From contig JAHPZE010000010.1 in the NCBI GenBank assembly GCA_019058365.1, positions 62,001 to 126,000 of the forward strand: DNA of 64,000 nt, in the 5' to 3' direction. This DNA is from Promethearchaeota archaeon (GTDB lineage: Archaea > Asgardarchaeota > Lokiarchaeia > Sigyniarchaeales > SOKP01). The notes beneath the pieces were generated by a model, which saw nothing but the letters and a program-made list of their open reading frames with translations, did not search any database and was not told where the DNA came from. A program made the position numbers and the translations under genes. Of this stretch, positions 9,943 to 18,141 are shown piece after piece. How positions within the stretch are numbered: position 1 is the first letter of the stretch; each line of letters begins with the position of its first letter.

Positions 9943-10680
9943 ATGAAATGGTTACCTAAATGGATTGGTAAAGTGTATTGCAAAATATGGGCAGAGTTTG
10001 GTGAAACCTTGTTTTATTTCGAGGATATTCAAAAATTATGCGGGAAATATACACCCAATTATCTGAGTGAACTTAAAAAAGCTCAAGTCCTTAGTATCTT
10101 TGGAAAAAGAGCAAGAAAGAAAGTCTATAGATTGGTGCCACCTGATTGTTATGTCTTTTCATTGGCCAATGATATTGACTTAAAATGGTTAAAGCAAGGA
10201 ATTTATACAAATCTTATTCTAAAACTTTTTATGGTGCTAAAAGAAAAATTTACATTAAATATACATTCTTTTGGTATTTTTGGCTCAGTCGCCAGAAATT
10301 GCGCTAAAAGAGAGAGCGATTTAGATATCATCATAATATTCAAAGATATTGAAGGAACTATAAGTCAACGGTTAGATCTATTGAGTACAGTTGAGGATTC
10401 TGGAACTATTAGACAGGAGATTGAATTTTTAAGAGCACAGTCGCAATTTCCTAGAATTAGTTATTATCCGCGTAATGAGGCAGAATTAAGGTTAAATTTT
10501 TTTACCATTGATATAGCATTTGATTTGAAAATTTTATTTGACATAGGTATTCTTTCGAAATTTTTATTAGCAATACAGAAAAAAATTGAGGAAAGAGGAA
10601 TACAAAGAAAATATTTGGATAATGAGAAATATTATTTGGATTTAAATTTAAAATCAGGAGAGGTATTTGAATTTGAATAA
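9943..10680 (+). CDS. Nucleotidyltransferase (MNT) antitoxin-like protein with N-terminal wHTH
   Basis: Residues 1-65 look like a helix-turn-helix (EDIQKLCGKYTPNYLSELKKAQVLS). Residues about 105-200 hold the minimal nucleotidyltransferase core: GSVARNCAKRESDLDIII is the G-S-x6-to-8-S-D-x-D signature that binds NTP and metal, and TIDIAFDLKILFD may supply the third acidic residue. In MNT-HEPN systems the MNT protein modifies and silences the HEPN toxin. Its stop lies inside the start of the HEPN gene, so the two are translationally coupled. It follows the Csm6-like gene and may be part of the same defence island. Confidence 0.75.
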   Translation: MKWLPKWIGKVYCKIWAEFGETLFYFEDIQKLCGKYTPNYLSELKKAQVLSIFGKRARKKVYRLVPPDCYVFSLANDIDLKWLKQGIYTNLILKLFMVLKEKFTLNIHSFGIFGSVARNCAKRESDLDIIIIFKDIEGTISQRLDLLSTVEDSGTIRQEIEFLRAQSQFPRISYYPRNEAELRLNFFTIDIAFDLKILFDIGILSKFLLAIQKKIEERGIQRKYLDNEKYYLDLNLKSGEVFEFE

Positions 10681-11122
10681 TAGAGAGTTTGCTAAAGATT
10701 ATTTAAACGAATCAAAATTGAGATTGGAGACTGCGGAGTTAGCAATGAACAAAAAAGCGTACGCTTTTTGCGTACGGCAATCTCAAGAAGTGGTGGAACT
10801 TTCCTTAAAAGCTGCTTTGAGAATGATTGGTATCGATTTTCCTAAATGGCATGATGTGAGTCCTGTATTAATAAATGAACAAGAAAAATTTCCTGATTTT
10901 TTTCAAGAAGGCATTTTAGAATTAAAAGATATTTCTATCGCTTTAGCAAAAAAAAGAGAGCTTTCCATGTATGGTGATGAAATAAGTGCTCGCTCTCCCT
11001 CAAAAGTCTTTAGTAATAAAGATGCTGAAGTGGCGTTAAGAGATGCAAAATTTTGTTATCAGAGAGTAGAAGAGTTGTTTGAGAAATTGCAAGATGTAAA
11101 TAATAATGAAGATATAGAATAA
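10667..11122 (+). CDS. HEPN-domain protein, partner of the MNT protein
   Basis: A 151-residue helical protein with the HEPN (PF05168-like) pattern: DYLNESKLRLETAELAM, then FCVRQSQEVVELSLKAALRMIG and WHDVSPVL. I see no R-x4-6-H, so nuclease activity is not assured. There is no ATG at the 5' end. TTG at 10667 or TTG at 10673 follows AGGAGAGGT (10656-10664); the latter has the better eight-base spacing. Both overlap the end of the nucleotidyltransferase gene, fitting a co-translated toxin-antitoxin or nucleotide-modifying pair. Confidence 0.7.
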   Translation: MNLNNREFAKDYLNESKLRLETAELAMNKKAYAFCVRQSQEVVELSLKAALRMIGIDFPKWHDVSPVLINEQEKFPDFFQEGILELKDISIALAKKRELSMYGDEISARSPSKVFSNKDAEVALRDAKFCYQRVEELFEKLQDVNNNEDIE

Positions 11123-11204
11123 GCAAGAATTAAGAATACACGAGAGAATTAATCAATAACGAAATTAATAGGACTCTAAAAATCTATTAAATATTTTTTT
11201 AAAC

Positions 11205-11602
11205 ATGGTAGAAAGTGATATAGATATGGCAATCTTAGATAGATATAATGAAATATAGACGTTTATATATGATAAAAAAGGTTTGAGAGACGATTCTACG
11301 AAAGGAACGCTTTCTACCACGAAAAATTGGTTTAATTGCCAGATTGGTTATAAGACATATTTTTAGAGAAGAACTATTAGATCAAGATTTTATTTTAAAT
11401 GCTTACACGACAATATACAAATGAAATAAATCTATTTTTGCGCACGGGATTGTTTCTGTTAACAAGAGAGTGTGTGAACACCTTAAAAATATTACAGAAA
11501 TTTTGCTTAAGGGGTTTAAGATTGAGCAAGACACTCAAAAAAAAATTGTGTAGCCAATCAAGCCTGAAGAAATTGACCGAGTTGTTTACAATGATTATAT
11601 AA
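11205..11602 (+). pseudogene. Remnant of a second Csm6-like CARF-HEPN gene (C-terminal part)
   Basis: Across frames this reads as the last 125 residues of the gene at 7992: DRYNEI followed by TAG where the intact gene has Trp, then GTL, LPRKIGL, SIFAHGIVSVNK, and an end close to PEEIDRVVYNDYIK. There are several frameshifts. The HEPN motif has lost its Arg (a stop codon then N-K-S-I-F-A-H). It shows that this locus once held two Csm6-like effectors. It lies directly upstream of the CRISPR array. Confidence 0.75.
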
Positions 11603-11699
11603 AGAGAAGATTTAGCTGAAAATTGCTGTTTTTACAGGAGATTTCTAAGGTACAAAAAATAGAATTAAAAGCGGGATGTTATTTTTAATAGAGCTAATA

Positions 11700-12038
11700 A
11701 TTCAAAAGTAAATAGCTTCAGAAAGAAGATTGAAATGTTGCAGAGGTAAAATTAGCAGCAGCTTCCACGGTTATCGTTGAAAAGTAAATAGCTTCAGAAA
11801 GAAGATTGAAATTTTTAAAGATAAAATAAGGAATGATGAAAGATTAAAATGTTGAAAAGTAAATAGCTTCAGAAAGAAGATTGAAATTAAAATTAAAATA
11901 ATGTTCAACAAATTTATATAAAAGCGTTGAAAAGTAAATAGCTTCAGAAAGAAGCTTAAAATTCCTTCCTTCATTTCCTTAATAGTAAAGCAATATTGAT
12001 TCATGGTAAAGAATATAGCTTCAGAAATTAATCAATAG
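11700..12038 (+). CRISPR. Small degenerate CRISPR array: five 36-bp repeats, four spacers
   Basis: Repeats start at 11700, 11776, 11851, 11926 and 12003, a 75-77 bp period. The consensus begins GTTGAAAAGTAAATAGCTTC and ends in AGAAGATTGAAA, the ATTGAAA end seen in many archaeal type I/III repeats. Spacers are 11736-11775 (40), 11812-11850 (39), 11887-11925 (39) and 11962-12002 (41). Repeats 2 and 3 are identical. Repeat 1 has two changes at its 5' end, repeat 4 two changes at its 3' end, and repeat 5 keeps only its middle (TAGCTTCAGAAA). The repeat end suggests transcription left to right, with a leader before 11700. Without nearby cas1/cas2 it may be a frozen or orphan array. Confidence 0.9.
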
Positions 12039-12080
12039 ATTTAAAAATTAAAATATTATAAATAATTTTAAAAAAACTTA

Positions 12081-12100
12081 AATAAGGTAAACACCTTATT
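12081..12100. promoter_or_regulatory. Palindromic operator upstream of VapB-like gene
   Basis: AATAAGGT, four bases, ACCTTATT: a perfect 8-bp inverted repeat ending six bases before the ATG at 12107 and just after a TATA-like TTTTAAAAA. This is the usual place for autoregulation by a VapBC complex. Confidence 0.65.
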
Positions 12101-12106
12101 TCCCTT

Positions 12107-12391
12107 ATGACAAATGTTACTTTTAGTGTTGATGATGATATTCATAAAAAGATGAAAGAACATCCAGAAATCAAGTGGACGGAAATTCTTAGGAATTCAA
12201 TCATCGAATATCTTAAAAAAGTGGAAGAAATAGATGTGTTAGCAATTGAAGAATTCAGAAAAAACTTAGATCAAGATATTCTCAATATGATTGAAGAATT
12301 GGATGAAGGGGAAGAACTTAAATTCTATCAAAAAACAAAACAAAAGGAAAAGGAAAGAATGGAGATACAACAAAAACTGGAACGGGGTTAG
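12107..12391 (+). CDS. VapB-like antitoxin
   Basis: A 94-residue protein. The first 45 residues (MTNVTFSVDDDIHKKMKEHP, then WTEILRNSIIEYL) fit a ribbon-helix-helix/VapB DNA-binding fold; the rest is a charged helix ending in a Lys/Glu-rich tail suited to wrapping a toxin. It ends six bases before the PIN toxin gene and begins six bases after a perfect palindrome, both typical of an autoregulated antitoxin. The family (RHH or archaeal VapB) is inferred. Confidence 0.75.
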   Translation: MTNVTFSVDDDIHKKMKEHPEIKWTEILRNSIIEYLKKVEEIDVLAIEEFRKNLDQDILNMIEELDEGEELKFYQKTKQKEKERMEIQQKLERG

Positions 12392-12397
12392 GATCTA

Positions 12398-12772
12398 ATG
12401 TGGCTTCTTGATACTAATATTTTAATTAAATGCAATAAGCTAAGACCTAGGCCTTTCAAAAAAGATCTTACATTTACAACTATTTTATCTATAATAGAAT
12501 ATCCATTTGCTTCTAAATTTGAAGAAATGTCTATTATATATCCTACTCTCTTACATTACGGACAAGCTTTAAAGTATGCACTTCTCTTGAGAAAGAATGG
12601 TACTCCAATTCCAGTAATTGATATTTTAATTGGTGTAATTACGGTGGAAAAGAATATGATTTTAGTTTCTGAAGATTCTCATTTTGATGATCTTCAAGCT
12701 GTAGAACCGCGGTTAAAGCTGATAGGTTTAGAAATCTATATTGAAAGTCTTCAAAAATTTGATAAGATTTAA
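12398..12772 (+). CDS. VapC-like PIN-domain ribonuclease toxin
   Basis: A 124-residue single-domain PIN protein. Acidic residues are in the expected order: Asp in LLDTNILI, Glu in LSIIEYP, Asp in IPVIDILIGVI, and the SEDSHFDDL end block. PIN toxins cut tRNA or rRNA with Mg2+. It starts six bases after the antitoxin gene. With the MNT-HEPN pair on the other side, the CRISPR array is flanked by two toxin-antitoxin-like modules. Confidence 0.85.
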   Translation: MWLLDTNILIKCNKLRPRPFKKDLTFTTILSIIEYPFASKFEEMSIIYPTLLHYGQALKYALLLRKNGTPIPVIDILIGVITVEKNMILVSEDSHFDDLQAVEPRLKLIGLEIYIESLQKFDKI

Positions 12773-13094
12773 AAAAATAAAAAAGAATGAAATGTCTGAT
12801 ACTTAGAGTTATGGAGGAGAGATTATATATTATATTTCCTCTCTTTTAGTTAGAACTTCCTTTGTTGTAAAATTTGGGTGATAATATTTCATGAAAATTT
12901 CGAAAAACTCTAAGGCATCTGATATTAAATTTCAAATAAATTAGTTGTTCTTCATTTTTTTTTAATGGGAGGATAATAACAATACTCTTAATACGGACAC
13001 TGAAAAGATAGTATCAAACAAGAAATAATTACCATTATTCAATAAAAAGTATTTAATAGAGAAACTTATAACTAAAAATTAGTTCTTAGATGGT
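12773..13094. other. Intergenic stretch, nothing recognised
   Basis: AT-rich, stops in all frames. An inverted AGAGGAG...CTCCTCT-like arrangement around 12815-12845 could end the VapBC transcript. I see no gene. Confidence 0.3.
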
Positions 13095-13922
13095 TTAGAT
13101 TAAATATCGGAAGATTTTAAGAATAGTTTTACCTTTTTCTGTGATAGTGATTTTCTTATTCTTTTTATCTTTAGAGATTTCTATATATCCAAGTTGATTT
13201 GCTAAGGGTTCAATGAATCTTTTGTTTACTTTCATATAGTAGCTTGACTGACGAGATCTCAAGTCATCGTGTTTTTTTTGGAGTTTTAGGAATCCCCTTT
13301 TAATAAGAATTTCAATAAATTTCTTTTTATAGATGAATTTTACTGGGAATCTGGTTACTTTTTCTGAATATTTATTTTGTATGGTTTTATAAAGGATTTT
13401 TAATACTTTAATAAGAATTTCTGGAGGCTTTATTATTGGAAAAATTGGGGGGAAAATTATTATCATTTCACCCTGATGTCTTGGTCCTTCCACAGAAGGA
13501 TTATATTTGGTAGAATATACATAATACACTTCACAATCCCATAATCTAGCCGCTTCTGTTGAGGCTAATGCTGTAATATTCGAACCTGTACCAATATTAA
13601 TCATGATTTTGGATTTTTGTTCAATTTTTCTTTCAGCTCTAATAATTTTTGAAATTTCTTGAATTATTTCTATATAATTAGTATAGTCAATTTCATTTTG
13701 AATAATTATGATATTAGGCATTTTGAGCTTCAAGAATTCAATATTTTGGTGAAAATATTCCATATTTTCGTCTTTTTGATTAGTACTTTTGATATATGCA
13801 GTAAAGTAATATAATTTATACGGTACATAGTTAAGAATAGGTGTTGTGATTCTATAATCTTCTTTACAATTAAAAACAATATGAACCCGAGTATTATCAA
13901 TTTTACCTTTGTTCTTAAACAT
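13095..13922 (-). CDS. CARF-wHTH regulator (HFX_2341/DUF6293-like)
   Basis: A 275-residue protein starting with RVHIVFNCKEDYRITTPIL and containing INIGTGSNITALASTEAARL then YYVYSTKY. This is the layout of archaeal HFX_2341-type proteins, which fuse a CARF-like domain to a C-terminal winged helix (here residues about 185-275, ending KITITEKGKTILKIF). They are seen as transcription regulators that may respond to cyclic nucleotides. It closes the CRISPR locus, on the opposite strand. Its target is unknown; the VapBC, array or effector genes are candidates by position only. Confidence 0.65.
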   Translation of the reverse strand: MFKNKGKIDNTRVHIVFNCKEDYRITTPILNYVPYKLYYFTAYIKSTNQKDENMEYFHQNIEFLKLKMPNIIIIQNEIDYTNYIEIIQEISKIIRAERKIEQKSKIMINIGTGSNITALASTEAARLWDCEVYYVYSTKYNPSVEGPRHQGEMIIIFPPIFPIIKPPEILIKVLKILYKTIQNKYSEKVTRFPVKFIYKKKFIEILIKRGFLKLQKKHDDLRSRQSSYYMKVNKRFIEPLANQLGYIEISKDKKNKKITITEKGKTILKIFRYLI

Positions 13923-14042
13923 TTACTAGTATCATTTTATTTACTTATTTGTCTATTGTGATTTTTAATTCAATTTCATATTTGATTTTTTACAATTTTG
14001 AGTTGAATATTATTGGAAAAAAATTTTTAACTGGATGCAAGA

Positions 14043-14243
14043 TTAAGGATTTGTAAAGTTATCGATTGAAACAACGCCTTTTTGATGTGCAACTGTTACA
14101 AGTGCTCCATAGATTTTTAGATATTTTTCATCCTTTATAAATGCCTTTAACTTTTCTTACGATTCAAACTTAAAAATTATTGTAAGACTATTTTCAGGAA
14201 TGTGTTTTCTCCTGTATGTTTTTTTTCCTTCTTTTTTAGCCAC
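14043..14243 (-). pseudogene. Small conserved-looking protein interrupted by in-frame TAA
   Basis: GTG at 14243 follows a GGAGGAA ribosome binding site. The frame reads MAKKEGKKTYRRKHIPENSL and on to codon 28, then TAA (14157-14159), then EKLKAFIKDEKYLKIYGALV and a tail ending in NFTNP. Removing the one stop gives an unbroken 66-residue basic protein, and GAA to TAA is a single change. Function unknown. Confidence 0.55.
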
Positions 14244-14315
14244 TTCAATTCCTCCATTTTATCCTTATTTATTTAATAAGCATATTTATATCCATAATAA
14301 TAAGAACAATAGTAA

Positions 14316-14664
14316 GTGGCAAATATTTCAGATTACAAGAGGTTGAGTTTTATATCAGATTTTGATTTAATCGATTCAGAAATAGAATGTATTTCAAAAA
14401 TTTGGGAATATTATTATAAGGAAATTATTACTCATGAAAATCAAGAGCTTCCAATAAGCCTTTTGATAATTAAATTAATGAATTTATTAAAGGAGACTAA
14501 TAATAAGGCACTCATAACAAAAGCACTTCTGTTAACAATTTCCTTTTTTTTCACATATTCCTTCTGATTTTCATGATAATCGTTGTATTGAGATGGATTT
14601 ATTATCATCAAAGTATAGAAAGAGAGCAATTTCGCTCTTAAGACAAGAATTTTTATTAAATTAA
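14316..14664 (+). pseudogene. Hypothetical helical protein with frameshift at a poly-T run
   Basis: GTG at 14316 opens an 83-codon frame that runs into TTTTTTTT near 14545 and stops at once. Shifting frame there gives HIPSDFHDNRCIEMDLLSSK and on to TAA at 14664, a natural continuation, for a protein of about 115 residues. The frameshift may be real decay or a homopolymer sequencing error. No family recognised. Confidence 0.4.
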
Positions 14665-14753
14665 ATTAGAATTGGTGTAAATATGATTATACGAGTCAAC
14701 ATAGATAGGGATACACTGGATAAGCTTGATGAATCAGGAAAGCAGTTAAAAAT

Positions 14754-14932
14754 TTCCTTATGAAATTATAATATACATCATATTTTTTATTCTCTTAGGG
14801 ATTCTAATTATTTTCTATACAAAATTTAAAAAATAGGAAAAAAATTTTGGTCATAAAAAAATAATTCAAGGTATTAAGAAAAGATGGAAATCATTGAAAA
14901 TTACACTTTCAATAAAATTTTAAAATTAAATC
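14754..14932 (+). repeat. Dispersed repeat, copy 1 (3' tail of a membrane-anchored surface protein gene)
   Basis: The frame FPYEIIIYIIFFILLGILII, then FYTKFKK and stop, is a C-terminal membrane segment with a basic end. The same tail and following untranslated bases recur at 44753-45064 and 48797-49111. A short frame at 14683 (MIIRVNIDRDTLDKLDESGK) runs into this copy from upstream, so the junction is chimeric. Confidence 0.6.
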
Positions 14933-15058
14933 TTTATGGACATGTTTCAATAAATTGCTATTTTATTCTTCTTAGTATATTTACTAAGATTATGGAAAAA
15001 TCAATAATTCTTCGGAAACAACGAGAGTAATCTAAATTAACATACATTTAAGGAATTA

Positions 15059-15157
15059 CTATTCCGCTTTTACTTCTTCTTTTTCTTCTCCTTTTACTTC
15101 TTTCTTCTCTTCCTCTTTCTTCACTTTCTTTTTCTTTTCTTTCTTTTTCTTAACCAT
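15059..15157 (-). CDS. Tiny Lys/Glu-rich protein (32 aa)
   Basis: ATG at 15157 follows GAGGTGAT at a normal distance. The product is almost only Lys, Glu and Val (MVKKKKKEKKKKVKKEEE and on to VKAE), a single highly charged helix or disordered peptide. The good ribosome binding site argues that it is expressed. Function unknown. Confidence 0.5.
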   Translation of the reverse strand: MVKKKKEKKKKVKKEEEKKEVKGEEKEEVKAE

Positions 15158-15249
15158 ATTTTTAATCACCTCTATTTTTGATTGGTTTTTATACACTTTT
15201 TAGAAATAATCTTTATTTTTGATCATTTAATATTTAGAGAAAACAAAAT

Positions 15250-15387
15250 TTAAATCTTTACTTTGATGTCCAAATGTCTATTATATCTATTAAGAATATA
15301 ACCTAAATTAAAACCTAGAAAAGGTTGGACTATAATCTCTATTGTTCCATGAACGTTATCTAAATGATCATAGATATATTTACTCAT
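15250..15387 (-). CDS. Hypothetical small protein (45 aa)
   Basis: MSKYIYDHLDNVHGTIEIIV to stop at 15250. It lies 39 bases after an 82-residue gene on the same strand. The ribosome binding site is weak (AAGAGA). It may be a real small protein or the tail of a decayed one. Confidence 0.35.
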   Translation of the reverse strand: MSKYIYDHLDNVHGTIEIIVQPFLGFNLGYILNRYNRHLDIKVKI

Positions 15388-15426
15388 ATATTATATTTCT
15401 CTTTTAGTTGGGAATGGTATTTTATA

Positions 15427-15675
15427 TTACTCCTCTTTATTCAAGTTTGATACACATATATAACCAAAGTCTGTTGAGGATTTTGGTTTTAATTCATCAA
15501 GGTTTACTATTTGAGTTCTATGTCCGCGATGTGTTTTCTCAAATTGCTGTAATAATTGTATCGCTTCAAAATTATTAACATTAATAATGCAATATATATG
15601 GCAATCAAAATAAGCTCTCACTCTTACTTCTTTTAATTTATTATTAATCGAATTATTCAGAACCAATTTTATCAT
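15427..15675 (-). CDS. Hypothetical protein (82 aa)
   Basis: Alternating hydrophobic pattern with RVRAYFDCHIYCIINVNNFEA and GHRTQIVNLDELKP suggests a small alpha/beta fold. An AAGGGA box lies just before the ATG. I do not recognise the family. It is followed by a 45-codon frame on the same strand. Confidence 0.45.
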   Translation of the reverse strand: MIKLVLNNSINNKLKEVRVRAYFDCHIYCIINVNNFEAIQLLQQFEKTHRGHRTQIVNLDELKPKSSTDFGYICVSNLNKEE

Positions 15676-15770
15676 ATCCCTTTTTCAAAATCATTACGAT
15701 TTTCATAGACCCCCTCACTATGAGCAATCTTTTTATGACATGCGTTTTTGAAAAAAAAGATTAAAGAATT

Positions 15771-16427
15771 TTATTTAGAATCTAACTCAGAAAATAATTC
15801 TATGTGATTTTTTATAAAATTCCTAGTTCGGTGAGAGAACTTTTTTTCAAGCTTAGATTCATCGTTAATATATTTTTTATAAACTAACCATTGTCCATAA
15901 AGCCATAAATATGAGTCTATCTCTTGATAAGAAGGTTTCCAACTTAAACTTACTATTAAATCATCCAAATCTTTTTTAAATTGAGTATAATTGCTTTCAT
16001 AACAGCTCTTCATGTTCCCTAAAAGATAACTCAGTGCATACCGTGAATATCTATCGTAAATGGGAAATTTATTAGGGTAATGAAAATGACAATATTTACT
16101 TGAAAACACAAATCCAACCCGTCTTTTATAAGGTGAAGGCTGAATCTTTGCTATTTCTTCAACTAACTGTTCAAGGTTATTTTTATCGAATTTAGAATCA
16201 ATTTCTAATTGCTGAATTTCATGGGCTATTAATCTCTTATCCATATTAAGATTACAATTATATAATTTATTCACTAACTCTATTTTGTAGCCTATGTCAT
16301 GAAAATCTTTATTTTCTTTCTTATTATTAAATTCACGCCTTAATAACTTGTTCACTTCATTCCAACTAAGCATTTTATTCCTAATTTCTACTGCGGCCTC
16401 AATATTTTTTTGGTTAATCGTTTTCAT
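15771..16427 (-). CDS. Hypothetical protein with SSKYCHFHYPNKFPIYD motif (218 aa)
   Basis: A mostly helical protein. Its central block FVFSSKYCHFHYPNKFPIYD, followed by RYSRYAL, is a pattern I have seen in uncharacterised prokaryotic proteins, perhaps with a helix-hairpin-helix DNA-glycosylase-like fold, but I cannot name it. It lies 67 bases upstream of the GTPase gene at 16495, on the same strand but in front of its 3' end. No membrane segment or signal peptide. Confidence 0.6.
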   Translation of the reverse strand: MKTINQKNIEAAVEIRNKMLSWNEVNKLLRREFNNKKENKDFHDIGYKIELVNKLYNCNLNMDKRLIAHEIQQLEIDSKFDKNNLEQLVEEIAKIQPSPYKRRVGFVFSSKYCHFHYPNKFPIYDRYSRYALSYLLGNMKSCYESNYTQFKKDLDDLIVSLSWKPSYQEIDSYLWLYGQWLVYKKYINDESKLEKKFSHRTRNFIKNHIELFSELDSK

Positions 16428-16494
16428 TTTTCATCATTCTCTTTTTTATGTTTTTCTAATGTATCAATATCCGCAGTATAAATATTTACAATAA

Positions 16495-17055
16495 CTAAGA
16501 ATAATTTTCAATTTTCAGTATGGATCTCGTTAAAAATTCAAAAATCTGTTCAATATTTTCTCCAGTTTTAGAGGAACATTCGAAGTTTTTAACGATTTTA
16601 TATTTTTTTGAGATTTTCTTAGCGTATTTTCTGGATATTACTCTTTCTTTATGGAGATCTAATTTGCCACCAACCATTAAGAGAGGAATTTTCTTTTTAT
16701 CATTAGATAAATTATCTTTGAATAATGTTAACCATTTTTCTACGTTTTTTATACTGGAATAATTAGTGATATCATACATAAAAATACCTCCTGATATACC
16801 CTTTATAAAAATTGGGAAAATAAATTGAAATTGAGGATCACTTCTAAGATTCCAAATTTGAAGTATAATTTTAGAAGAATTTATTGTTAAATTTTTAAGC
16901 GCAATATCTATGCATACTGGTGGCTTTACTTCCTTTTTTTGAATACCTGCTTGGGTTAATGAAGTTTTTCCAACATTTCTTTCGCCAAAAATACATATTT
17001 TGAAGATTGAATCCTTGTTTATTTCTTGCACCTCCAATTTTTTAAAAGTTTCCAA
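16495..17055 (-). CDS. Ras/Rab-like small GTPase with altered G3 and G4 (module A)
   Basis: A 186-residue single-domain GTPase. G1 is GERNVGKTS and G5 is ECSSKTGEN. G3, normally WDxxGQE, reads WNLRSDPQF, so both the Asp and Gly are missing; G4 reads GGKLDL instead of NKxD. MYDITNYSSIKNVEKWL is the Rab-like helix region. There is no C-terminal cysteine for lipid attachment. The paralogue at 24801 has the same WxxRSDPQF pattern, so this is a shared trait. Such G3 loss would weaken GTP hydrolysis or GTP sensing. The divergent promoter region holds the shared dyad (17173). Confidence 0.8.
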   Translation of the reverse strand: METFKKLEVQEINKDSIFKICIFGERNVGKTSLTQAGIQKKEVKPPVCIDIALKNLTINSSKIILQIWNLRSDPQFQFIFPIFIKGISGGIFMYDITNYSSIKNVEKWLTLFKDNLSNDKKKIPLLMVGGKLDLHKERVISRKYAKKISKKYKIVKNFECSSKTGENIEQIFEFLTRSILKIENYS

Positions 17056-17172
17056 GTTTTCTTTTAACTATAGAATCTATTAATCACTTCTATTGGCATT
17101 TTTTTACTTAACTTAAAATTAAAGATAAATCCTTATACCTTATTTTATTATATCAGGGATATTTATAGGTGA

Positions 17173-17192
17173 TTCTATAGAAGATCCTATAT
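17173..17192. promoter_or_regulatory. Module dyad, site 1 (between GTPase A and PAS A)
   Basis: TTCTATAGAAGATCCTATAT: arms TATARRR and YYYTATA around two bases. On the minus strand a BRE/TATA-like AAAGATTTAAATA (17218-17231) lies upstream, putting the site near the start of GTPase A transcription, as expected for a repressor site. Confidence 0.65.
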
Positions 17193-17404
17193 AACAATAA
17201 AATAGTCAAACATTTTGTATTTAAATCTTTACTTCTTTATTTTTTCTTTAAATTATTTTAATATTATTGGTGATTTGCTTCATTTTCTATAATAGAAATA
17301 CTAAAGTGATTAATTTAATAAAAGATAAATATCATAATATTATCTTATTTATAGTAAGATTAAAAGCATAAAAATAGAATTTTAATTTAAGGAGTGTGAA
17401 ATAA

Positions 17405-17947
17405 ATGTCAGAAGCAACAATTAATGAGGAATTTACTACTAAACTGAAAAATGAGCAATTTCTCTATTTTGCAGATAATTCTTATTTAGGAATTGCGTTA
17501 ATCCAGAGAGGACATCTCATATATTCTAATACAAAATTTGGAGAAATCTTTGGCTATTCTCAAGAAGAGATCTCAAAATGGAAAAAGAGAGAATTCTATA
17601 ACATTGTGCATCCTGAAGATTTAAAACATTTAGTAGAGACATTTAAGATTGAAAATGATAAAAGAACTATAACAATACGATTTAGAGGTATAAGGAAAGA
17701 TAAAAGCATAATTAATATAGAAAATTATAATTGTCAAATTAAATATAATAATAAGTTTGCAGTTTTATCCAGTTATATTCCATTAGAAGAAACCTTTGAA
17801 GAAGAACCCTATACTCCTAAAATGATAAAGATAAAGAGAGAAAAAATAATTATATTGAAATATCATTCAGATATAGAGAAACTCCTAAAAGATAGTAATC
17901 TGAAATTTGAAATTTATACCCATTCTTCATATCGAGAAGAAAATTAA
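17405..17947 (+). CDS. PAS-domain protein (module A, 180 aa)
   Basis: Residues about 20-130 form a PAS_3-like domain: FLYFADNSYLGIALIQRGHL, FGEIFGYSQEEI, FYNIVHPEDLKHL. The last 50 residues are a small conserved tail ending in SSYREEN. There is no kinase or other output domain, so the signal must pass to a partner. GGAG precedes the ATG. Two paralogues (25637, 29485) have the same length and tail. The stop overlaps the stop of the opposing AbrB-like gene by sharing TTAA at 17944-17947, so the two run tail-to-tail. Confidence 0.8.
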   Translation: MSEATINEEFTTKLKNEQFLYFADNSYLGIALIQRGHLIYSNTKFGEIFGYSQEEISKWKKREFYNIVHPEDLKHLVETFKIENDKRTITIRFRGIRKDKSIINIENYNCQIKYNNKFAVLSSYIPLEETFEEEPYTPKMIKIKREKIIILKYHSDIEKLLKDSNLKFEIYTHSSYREEN

Positions 17948-18141
17948 TGTTCATTTTCTTGGATTTCTTCATTTTCTTTCGAGATTTCTTCAAAATGAAC
18001 ATTATATCTCTTTTCAGGATCAAGAACCTTATGCTTAATTAACGTTCTTGGGATATATACGATTGTATCTGGTCCCATTGAGGCTAATTTTATATTCTCT
18101 AAGGTGAAGATTCTCTTCTCTCTATTCATACTTAATCGCAT
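17944..18141 (-). CDS. Small AbrB/SpoVT-like DNA-binding protein (module A)
   Basis: A 65-residue protein: IFTLENIKLASMGPDTIVYI, then PRTLIKHKVLDPEKRYNVHF and an acidic tail. G-x-x-T-x-x-IP-x-x-LI and the final V-x-F strand fit the swapped-hairpin AbrB/MazE fold, a dimeric DNA binder. Paralogues at 26178 and 30021 also lie tail-to-tail with a PAS gene. A conserved minus-strand element (ATTTAAAG-YTC-WATAAAATATAA) lies upstream of all three. It is the natural candidate to bind the shared dyad. The fold call is inference. Confidence 0.6.
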   Translation of the reverse strand: MRLSMNREKRIFTLENIKLASMGPDTIVYIPRTLIKHKVLDPEKRYNVHFEEISKENEEIQENEH

